54,858 nt of DNA from Thalassospira sp. MCCC 1A01428 (GTDB lineage Bacteria > Pseudomonadota > Alphaproteobacteria > Rhodospirillales > Thalassospiraceae): positions 1-54,858 of the forward strand of contig NZ_JFJZ01000031.1 in assembly GCF_002115825.1 (NCBI RefSeq). Reading direction: 5' to 3'. The notes beneath the pieces were generated by a model that worked only from the letters and a program-made list of their open reading frames with translations, had not been told where the DNA came from and searched no databases. The position numbers and the translations under genes were made by a program. How positions within the stretch are numbered: position 1 is the stretch's first letter; every line of letters starts with the position of its first letter. Of the stretch, positions 44,066 to 50,842 are shown piece after piece.

Positions 44066-44491
44066 ATGTCTGTTAAAGTTCTGTATCGCACTTCCGGTTC
44101 TGCAACTGGCGGCCGTGACGGCAATGCCAAAACCGAAGATGGCTCGATCGAAGTCAAACTGACCACCCCGAAAGAACTGGGCGGCGCAGGCGGCGAAGGC
44201 AACAACCCTGAACAACTGTTCGCCATGGGCTATTCGGCCTGCTTTATCGGCGCAATGAAAGCTGCATCCTCGCAGGGTGCGCCCAAAACCCCGAAAGATG
44301 CCTCTGTCAAGGCAACCGTTGGCATTGGCCCGCGTGATGCCGGCGGCTTTGGCCTGGATATCGACCTGCACGTCTCGCTGCCGGGTCTGGACCGCGCCGA
44401 TGCTGAAAAGCTCGTCGAAACGGCTGACCAGATCTGCCCCTATTCAAATGCGCTGCGCGGCAATGTTGATGTTCGTTTTCACATCGACTGA
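44066..44491 (+). CDS. ohr: Organic hydroperoxide resistance protein Ohr
   Basis: Encodes 141 residues of the OsmC/Ohr family, a dithiol-dependent peroxidase that reduces organic hydroperoxides. The two catalytic cysteines are present (YSACFIGAM near residue 58 and QICPYS near 124), and the opening VLYRTSGSATGGRDG is typical. The ATG at 44066 was chosen because AAAGGA lies 8 nt upstream; two ATG codons just before it overlap that site. It lies 97 nt after the hydrolase and is probably in the OhrR regulon. Confidence 0.95.
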   Translation: MSVKVLYRTSGSATGGRDGNAKTEDGSIEVKLTTPKELGGAGGEGNNPEQLFAMGYSACFIGAMKAASSQGAPKTPKDASVKATVGIGPRDAGGFGLDIDLHVSLPGLDRADAEKLVETADQICPYSNALRGNVDVRFHID

Positions 44492-44547
44492 TCTCAACCG
44501 TCTCTAAAATGGCGGCTCCCTCCCCCAGAACGGATCCGCCTTCTTTG

Positions 44548-44585
44548 GCCCGGCACATTCCCCATGTGCCGGGCTACCCCTTTTT
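44548..44585 (+). terminator. Terminator after ohr
   Basis: An 11-bp perfect stem GCCCGGCACAT/ATGTGCCGGGC with a 5-nt loop is followed by TACCCCTTTTTAT. It closes the ohr operon. Confidence 0.75.
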
Positions 44586-44729
44586 ATCCTCCAGATTTCT
44601 GCGTCCGCAACAAACCCGGCCAGTCACATCATGCCCATATCTGCGCAAAAACTGCATCACATTGGCATGGCCGTGCTAACATCCCGGCATGCTTCCATGT
44701 TTTGCGCCCCGTTTGCCGGAATATCTGCA

Positions 44730-45479
44730 ATGAATGTCCCCCTTGCTGCCCTGCTAAAACAGGTCGATCACGCAAAATCCCGGCTTGATACCTGCATGCC
44801 CCTGCCGCGCCATACGGCATCATCGCTGCGCGAAAAACATCATCTTGACTGGATCTATCATTCCAACGCCCTTGCCGGAAACAGGCTGACCTTACGCGAA
44901 ACAAAGGTGGTCCTCGAAGGCATCACGGTTAACGGCAAATCCGTTGCCGAACATCTCGATGTCATCCGCCATCGCGATGCCATTTATCATCTTGAAAAAA
45001 TGGTAGCCCAAAACAAACTGCTTGATGCGCAGGGAATATTGGACCTCCACAACATCCTGCAAACCGGGCACTTATCGCCAAGCCCCGGCACCACCCCCGA
45101 TCAACACGCCAAAATCGCCAATCTCATTGCACAGCATCGCCAACCATCCGGACAACACCGGCTTGTCCACGCAGCCCGCTGGCACGCGCGTTTCATCAAT
45201 CAACATCCTTTTCCCGGCGAAAATGGCCGCCTTGCCCGATTGTTGCTGAATCACGATCTGGCACAGGCAGGCTACCTGCCCGCCATTATCGATGTTGATG
45301 ACAGGCAGCATTATGACGCAGCCCTTAACAAGGTCGCCTCCACAGGCGACGAAACGCCCCCAACAGATGATCTTGCGATCCTGATTATTCAGGCCAGCCT
45401 GCGCATATTGAATATGACGCTTGGCCTGGTCGCACCCGCACTGGCAAAACCGGCAGAACCTATATCATCCGCACCTTAG
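44730..45479 (+). CDS. Fic-family protein with altered inhibitory and catalytic motifs
   Basis: Encodes 249 residues. Two parts are recognisable: the N-terminal inhibitory helix region and the Fic core with the active loop. In class II Fic proteins the helix motif is S-x-x-x-E-G-N, where Glu blocks ATP binding. Here it is SNALAGN (S45 to N51) with Ala49 in place of the Glu. The core motif HPFPGENGRLAR has His159, but the acidic residue and glycine are swapped (GEN instead of D/E-G-N). Fic enzymes transfer AMP or related groups to target hydroxyls. The ATG at 44730 gives the shortest reasonable protein; the upstream extension is uncertain. Confidence 0.8.
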   Translation: MNVPLAALLKQVDHAKSRLDTCMPLPRHTASSLREKHHLDWIYHSNALAGNRLTLRETKVVLEGITVNGKSVAEHLDVIRHRDAIYHLEKMVAQNKLLDAQGILDLHNILQTGHLSPSPGTTPDQHAKIANLIAQHRQPSGQHRLVHAARWHARFINQHPFPGENGRLARLLLNHDLAQAGYLPAIIDVDDRQHYDAALNKVASTGDETPPTDDLAILIIQASLRILNMTLGLVAPALAKPAEPISSAP

Positions 45480-45529
45480 CCCGCTGCGCGGCAAACATTT
45501 TCCCATAGACCAACCCAGCCGCGAACGGT

Positions 45530-46000
45530 ATGTCCTGCCTTATGATCGCATCCATGCTGGTTTATGGCGGGCTGTTTTTATCCGCTTTCACATCTGCCAC
45601 CCTGTTGCCCGGATCGTCCGAGGCGGTTTTGGCTGCCCTTGTCGGGGCGGGCAACCATGATGTGCGCCTGCTTGTGATGGTGGCAACCCTGGGCAATGTT
45701 GCAGGGTCGTTGGTAAACTGGCTGCTGGGCCTGGCGATTGAACGGTTTCGCCATGCCCGCTGGTTCCCCGTTTCCGAACGCGATTATCAGCGCTCCTGTG
45801 CATGGTTTTCCCGCTTTGGCCTATGGGCGCTGTTATTTGCCTGGCTGCCGGTGATTGGTGATCCCATCACTCTTGTTGCCGGTGCAATGCGCGTGCGGTT
45901 CCTGCCTTTCATCATTCTCGTTACCCTTGGCAAAGCCGCGCGTTATGCAATGGTCGCCGGGGCCGCGGGCTGGCTGGCCGGGTTTTTCGGGCTGGCATAA
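45530..46000 (+). CDS. YqaA/DedA-like membrane protein
   Basis: Encodes 156 residues with about four membrane helices, of the YqaA-like DedA-superfamily (SNARE-associated) group: LPGSSEAVLAALVGAG early, the GNVAGSLVNWLLG middle and WLPVIGDPITLVAGAMR late. Such proteins are linked to lipid or envelope transport; the role here is unknown. No clear ribosome site was seen before the first ATG; a second possible ATG lies 12 nt later. It is convergent with the TetR gene, 64 nt away. Confidence 0.75.
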   Translation: MSCLMIASMLVYGGLFLSAFTSATLLPGSSEAVLAALVGAGNHDVRLLVMVATLGNVAGSLVNWLLGLAIERFRHARWFPVSERDYQRSCAWFSRFGLWALLFAWLPVIGDPITLVAGAMRVRFLPFIILVTLGKAARYAMVAGAAGWLAGFFGLA

Positions 46001-46064
46001 CATCCCGCTGACAACGCCTGCGCAAACCGGGTTTCCCCACCGCCTCGCACCTTCCAAACAGGTC

Positions 46065-46664
46065 TCAGGCCGCGTCCCACAGGCGCATGATATTGCCAAC
46101 CGATGCTTGTAATTCTTTCTCGCCCACCCCGTCGCGTGCGGCGAGCGATATGCCATTCAGGAAGGTATTTATCGTCGCGGCCAGTGCCAATATATCGGCA
46201 TTTTCCGGCAACGCACCGATACTTACGGCGCGTTCAAGCTGCCTTTTGATCCCGCCAAAGTTTTTCAATCGTTCCTCACGCAAAAGCTGCATCACGGCAT
46301 CGCCCGTCGGGCCGCAATTGGTTGCCCCCATGGTGACCAGACACCCCAGCGGATGGGTTTTGTCGGTTTGCATATGCACCGACTGGCGCAGGCATTGTTC
46401 AATCGCCTGCCGGGGGGAAATGTTTTCATCAAACAAAACATCCGTCACCTGCCCCTGCTGGCTGCGATAAAGCGCGACAACCTCGCGAAACAGCTGCTCC
46501 TTTGATCCGAAGGCCGCATAAAAGCTGGTTGGCGATATCCCCCCCATCACCTCCTTCAGCTGGTTTAGCGATGTGGGCTCAAACCCCTGTTGCCAAAATA
46601 AAACCAGCGCCGTCTCAAGGGCGGCCTGCCGGTCAAATTCTCTTGGTCTGCCTGTACGTGCCAT
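46065..46664 (-). CDS. TetR-family repressor (CifR-like)
   Basis: Encodes 199 residues with a TetR helix-turn-helix at the start (LNQLKEVMGGISPTSFYAAFGSKEQLF is the recognition region, about residues 35-60) and a larger ligand-binding helical domain. The ATG has a GGAGG 8 nt upstream. It is divergent from an MFS gene and the Cif-like hydrolase, the same arrangement as cifR in the Pseudomonas aeruginosa cif locus, where the repressor responds to epoxides. Similarity of the ligand domain to CifR is inferred from context, not alignment. Confidence 0.85.
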   Translation of the reverse strand: MARTGRPREFDRQAALETALVLFWQQGFEPTSLNQLKEVMGGISPTSFYAAFGSKEQLFREVVALYRSQQGQVTDVLFDENISPRQAIEQCLRQSVHMQTDKTHPLGCLVTMGATNCGPTGDAVMQLLREERLKNFGGIKRQLERAVSIGALPENADILALAATINTFLNGISLAARDGVGEKELQASVGNIMRLWDAA

Positions 46665-46691
46665 GCGTCTTCCTCCTGACTTATGAAATAG

Positions 46692-46743
46692 TCGATACAT
46701 TAGTCATTGACAAGCACGCGCTGGCACAATACTTCCGTATCGA
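46692..46743. promoter_or_regulatory. Symmetric operator half sites in the TetR-MFS gap
   Basis: TCGATAC at 46692-46698 and its reverse complement GTATCGA at 46737-46743 are placed symmetrically around the middle of the 103-nt divergent gap. Each lies within a similar longer context on its own strand, so they may be two separate binding sites facing the two promoters. Confidence 0.4.
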
Positions 46744-46767
46744 TCAGTACATAATTAGGAAGACGTC

Positions 46768-47973
46768 ATGTCAGACTCCCCTTCACAACCGTTCAGGCAT
46801 CCGCCTGACCGCGAAAAACTCCCCGTTGCAGCCCTTTTGGCCCTCGCAATGACGGGTTTTATCTGCATCGCCACCGAAACCCTGCCAGCGGGCCTTTTGC
46901 CGCAAATGGCCGACGGGTTTGCTGTATCGCAATCGCTTGCCGGGCAATCGGTTGCGGCCTATGCCGTGGGGTCGCTGCTTGCTGCAATTCCGCTTACGCT
47001 ATGGACGCAAACCTGGCCGCGCCGCTCGGTCCTGCTGCTTACCGTTATTGGGTTTTTCCTGTTTAATTCGGCCACCGCCCTTTCAACCAGTTACTGGCTT
47101 ACCATGGTGGCGCGTTTTTTTGCGGGCTGTTCGGCCGGTCTTGCCTGGAGCCTGATTGCAGGTTACGCCCGGCGCATGGTCGCCCCCCACCAGCAGGGCC
47201 GCGCCCTGGCCCTGGCAATGGTGGGTACCCCCATTGCATTATCGGTTGGTGTGCCACTGGGCACATGGCTGGGGTCGGCCATTGGCTGGCAACTGGCATT
47301 TTGGGTCATGTCGGCAATGACACTGGCACTGATTGTGTGGATTCTGGCCTCCGTGCCGGATTATCCGGGGCAAAAGGGCCGCAAACAGGGCAGCCTGTTT
47401 CGTGTTGCCGCCATGCCGGGCGTGCGTGCCGTTCTATCGGTCGTTCTGTTCTAGATGCTGGCGCATAACGTTCTTTACACCTATATCGCGCCATTTTCCG
47501 CCCGGGCCGGGCTGGCCCACCATGTTGACCTGGTTCTGCTGATTTTTGGTATTGCGGCACTGGCCGGTATCTGGGTTACGGGCCGCGTTATTGACCGTGC
47601 ATTGCGCCTTTCGGTTCTTGTGGCCCTGGCAACATTTGCCCTGACCCTTGTCATGCTTAGCATTGTTGGCACAAACCCGATGGTCCTTCTGGTCGCGACC
47701 AGCATATGGGGCCTTACCTTTGGCGGTGCCGCAACCCAGCTTCAAACCGCCCTGGCCGATACCGCCGGTTCCGGTGCCGATATTGCCCTTTCGATGAATG
47801 TGGTGATCTGGAATGCAGCGATTGCCGGTGGCAGCATGGTGGGCGGCATCCTGCTTGAAAAGGGTGGCGCGGCAACGTTCCCGCCCGTCGTTTTGGTCCT
47901 GATCCTGATTGGCCTTTTCATCGCGTTTAGCGCCCGGCACAACGGTTTCCCCGCTGGCGCGCGCCAGCACTAA
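46768..47973 (+). pseudogene. MFS transporter interrupted by an amber codon
   Basis: A 12-helix MFS protein, about 401 codons, read in one frame apart from a single TAG at 47452-47454 (codon 229). The text around it, VLF-stop-MLAHNVLYTYI, fits a tryptophan codon TGG changed to TAG, since the family has an aromatic there. The next codon is ATG, so reinitiation could make a second half, and a split transporter is conceivable. Signature MFS loops are present on both sides (for example AGYARRM in the first). It corresponds to the efflux gene of the cif locus. Confidence 0.75.
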
Positions 47974-48005
47974 CATCCCCCATCCCATAAACGGAGTTTT
48001 CCAAA

Positions 48006-48989
48006 ATGCGTAAACTGCTGCTTGCGGTAGCGCTCTGTGCTGCCCTTTTTTCAGCCAATTCCCATGCGCAAACCCAGCCCCAACCAAAGGCCAAGCCGCA
48101 ATCCCAGCCAGAATCCGAATTCCCGGTTCCGGCGGGCTTTGAAAGCAGCTATGCCGAAATCAACGGCGTTCGCCTTCATTATGTCAAAGGCGGTTCTGGC
48201 CCGCTGGCCTTTCTGGTGCATGGGTTCGGGCAAAGCTGGTATGAATGGCACCAGCTGATGCCGCTGCTTGCCAAAACGCACAGCGTTGTTGCCGTTGATC
48301 TGCCCGGTTTAGGGCAGTCTGCCGTGCCCAAATCCTATGTCGGGCAGGATATATCGCCTATCCTGTATGGGCTGGCAAAACAGTTCAGCCCTGATGCCCC
48401 GTTTGATCTGATCGCCCATGACATTGGCATCTGGAACACCTACCCCATGGCGGTTAGCCACCAGAAGGATATCCGCAAGCTGATCTTTATGAAGGCGCCG
48501 ATCCCTGATCATCGCCTTTATGATTTCCCGGCTTTCACCCCCGAAGGCGAATCACTGGTCTGGCATTTCAGCTTTTTTGCTGCGGGCAACAACCTTGCCG
48601 AAACACTCGTTACCGGCCATGAACGCATGTTCCTTGAACATTTCATCAAGGAACACGCAACAAACCGCGCAGTCTTTACCGATGAGCTGCTGGACCTTTA
48701 CGGCGCATCCTATGCCAAGCCGCACACGCTTCATGCGTCATTTGAGTATTACCGCGCCCTGAACGAAACCGCCGCCCGCAACAAATTGCTGGCAAAAAAC
48801 AAACTTTCCATGCCCGTGCTGGCCATTGGCGGCGGCGGACATGGCGGCATGGGCCAATTTGAAGCCGACCAGCTTCGCGAATATGGCACCCATGTCAAAG
48901 GGCTGGTCATCCCCGATTGCGGCCATTGGCTGCCCGAGGAATGTGCAACACCGCTCAACAAAGCCGTTCTCGACTTTCTAACCCATTAA
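48006..48989 (+). CDS. cif: Cif-like epoxide hydrolase with altered catalytic acid
   Basis: Encodes 327 residues with a signal peptide (about 1-21, SHA-Q) and a proline/glutamine linker. The mature part matches Pseudomonas Cif closely from memory: [60 protein letters not shown] and GHWLPEECA. Nucleophile D139, H187, Y249 and the base H307 are all kept (Cif D129, H177, Y239, H297). The position of Cif E153 is lysine (K163, codon AAG, 48492-48494). A GAG to AAG change would explain it. Cif hydrolyses epoxides by a covalent step in which that Glu relays charge. GGAG precedes the ATG. Confidence 0.9.
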   Translation: MRKLLLAVALCAALFSANSHAQTQPQPKAKPQSQPESEFPVPAGFESSYAEINGVRLHYVKGGSGPLAFLVHGFGQSWYEWHQLMPLLAKTHSVVAVDLPGLGQSAVPKSYVGQDISPILYGLAKQFSPDAPFDLIAHDIGIWNTYPMAVSHQKDIRKLIFMKAPIPDHRLYDFPAFTPEGESLVWHFSFFAAGNNLAETLVTGHERMFLEHFIKEHATNRAVFTDELLDLYGASYAKPHTLHASFEYYRALNETAARNKLLAKNKLSMPVLAIGGGGHGGMGQFEADQLREYGTHVKGLVIPDCGHWLPEECATPLNKAVLDFLTH

Positions 48990-49006
48990 CCCGTTAACCG
49001 CCTTCG

Positions 49007-49036
49007 GGCCGCCCGGTCATAACCGGGCGGCCTTTT
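49007..49036 (+). terminator. Terminator after cif
   Basis: A perfect 11-bp stem GGCCGCCCGGT/ACCGGGCGGCC with a 4-nt loop is followed by TTTT. It ends the MFS-cif transcript. Confidence 0.9.
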
Positions 49037-49153
49037 GGCACATGGCAAAAATTTTCATCAAATTCGGCATCGGGGTCAATTTTCTTCAATAAATCAGCCT
49101 CGCAATCGGCTTACCTGCAAAAAATCAAAACAAATGCAAAAGCAGGAAACGCA

Positions 49154-49753
49154 ATGTCTGGCAGTCTTAGTCTTTATCTTTCGATGGCAAGTTTTGCCCT
49201 TGTCGCCTCGATCACGCCGGGGCCGGTCAATATTCTGGTGCTTGGAACATCGGTTAAATACGGTTTTCAGCCCGCCCTGCGCCCGGTTTTTGGCGCAACA
49301 GCAGGATTCTGCCTGCTTCTGCTGCTGATCGGCCTTGGCCTGCATCAGCTTTTAACTCAAATCCCCGAAATCTCCCTGTTCATCAAATGGGCCGGGGTGG
49401 CGTTTCTGGGGTATCTTGCGATCAAGCTTGCAATCGATAGCGGCAAAATCAACACCGATCGCGGTACCAAGGCCCCCTCCATCCTGACCGGTGCCACCCT
49501 GCAATGGCTTAATCCCAAGGCATGGATGGCCTCTGTCGCCGGTATGGGGGCCTTTATCGCCGATGGTGACCCGGTGCTGATCTGGCAGTTCGTCGCACTT
49601 TATTTTGTCATCTGTTTTGCATCGGTAAGCTGCTGGGCCTGGGCCGGGGCGTTTTTACGGCGTTACCTGCATAACGATATTCTGGTGCGCCGCTTTAATC
49701 GCTGTATGGCGGCTTTGCTGCTGGCAAGCGCGCTTTACCTGCTGTTGCATTAA
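49154..49753 (+). CDS. LysE/RhtB-family amino acid exporter
   Basis: Encodes 199 residues with six expected membrane helices. The family opening ITPGPVNILVLGTSVKYG (about 20-37) is intact, as are the LGYLAIKLA and WLNPKAWM motifs. Members export amino acids or derivatives. AGGA precedes the ATG. The gene converges on an AraC-type regulator, which need not control it. Confidence 0.9.
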   Translation: MSGSLSLYLSMASFALVASITPGPVNILVLGTSVKYGFQPALRPVFGATAGFCLLLLLIGLGLHQLLTQIPEISLFIKWAGVAFLGYLAIKLAIDSGKINTDRGTKAPSILTGATLQWLNPKAWMASVAGMGAFIADGDPVLIWQFVALYFVICFASVSCWAWAGAFLRRYLHNDILVRRFNRCMAALLLASALYLLLH

Positions 49754-49864
49754 AGCCCCTTGCGCCGCACCCAATGCCAGCCCCGGTTCACGCAAATCAG
49801 GCTTTTACCAAACACGCTAACTCTGCCATCCCCGCCAATCGTGCCCGCCTTGCGCAATTCACGC

Positions 49865-50752
49865 TCAGGCACTCATCACATGGGCATATTGGCGTGGGGT
49901 TGCCGTCATCTGGCGTTTGAAAATACGCTGGAAATGTGCCTGGTCGGCAAACCCGCAGGCCAGTGCAACATCAACAATTCTTTCACCCCGTTTCAGGGCA
50001 TGGCGGGCGCGCTGGATGCGGCAATTCATCAGATAGGCATGGGGCGTAATGCCATATTGCTGGCCAAAGGCCCGCACCAGTGCCGATGGTGTCATGCCCG
50101 CTTGCGCGCTGATACCCTTCAGGCGCAGGGGCTGTTCACAATGGGCACGAATATATTCCGCCGCCCGTAAAACGCCTTTGCCCCCGGCATGCTTTCCGCC
50201 CTGCATCCCCGCAACACCGCCCACGCCGCCATGCCCCGTGGCATATAACCGGGTTTTGCCCCGCCCGGTGCGTTCTGCCAGCAGGCAGAAAAATGCGGTT
50301 GCCGCCTCTTCCTTGCCCAATGCCGGAATATCGCGGTCAGCCAGTACCCGGCCCAACCGGGTCAGTTGCGCAAAAATCACCGGGTCCTGGCTTAATACCG
50401 GGTCATAGGCAGCAAATTTTCCGTTCGCGTCGGCATCGTTTTGTGCCTGCACATCCAAAAGCCAGTCGGTATCGACATATAACATCTGAAACGCCCACCC
50501 CCGTTCGACCAACGGGTGGCAATCATGGACATCTTCGGGGTTAATAAAAATAACCGTGCCCGTGCTTAATTCATGCTGCGCCCGGCGCATATGGCACGCA
50601 CTGGCCCCACCCAAAATCGCCCCGATGGAAAAGGTATCATGGGTGTGTTTGTCCGACCGGATATCGCGCCCCTCGCGCACATGGCGCGCTTCAATAAAGG
50701 GCAATTCCCGATCGTGCCAAAAATACTGATTACGGTTAGGGGCCTCTACCAT
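49865..50752 (-). CDS. AraC-family regulator
   Basis: Encodes 295 residues: an N-terminal cupin-like sensing domain (HTHDTFSIGAILGG, HMRRAQHELSTGTVIFINPEDVH) and a C-terminal AraC helix-turn-helix pair (LRLKGISAQAGMTPSALVRAF and VDVALACGFADQAHFQRIFK). The ATG at 50752 was chosen from the cupin start; an upstream frame lacks sense. A glycine-rich linker (about 180-195) joins the parts. AraC proteins of this build often control neighbouring LysE exporters, so the convergent exporter is a candidate target. Confidence 0.88.
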   Translation of the reverse strand: MVEAPNRNQYFWHDRELPFIEARHVREGRDIRSDKHTHDTFSIGAILGGASACHMRRAQHELSTGTVIFINPEDVHDCHPLVERGWAFQMLYVDTDWLLDVQAQNDADANGKFAAYDPVLSQDPVIFAQLTRLGRVLADRDIPALGKEEAATAFFCLLAERTGRGKTRLYATGHGGVGGVAGMQGGKHAGGKGVLRAAEYIRAHCEQPLRLKGISAQAGMTPSALVRAFGQQYGITPHAYLMNCRIQRARHALKRGERIVDVALACGFADQAHFQRIFKRQMTATPRQYAHVMSA

Positions 50753-50842
50753 CAGGTTTACCTGTGATCGCCAGAATAAAATTCTACAATAGGTCAAATT
50801 CCCCGGTAGCACTAGCCTCGCACTGTGCTTATAGTGCCGCAA

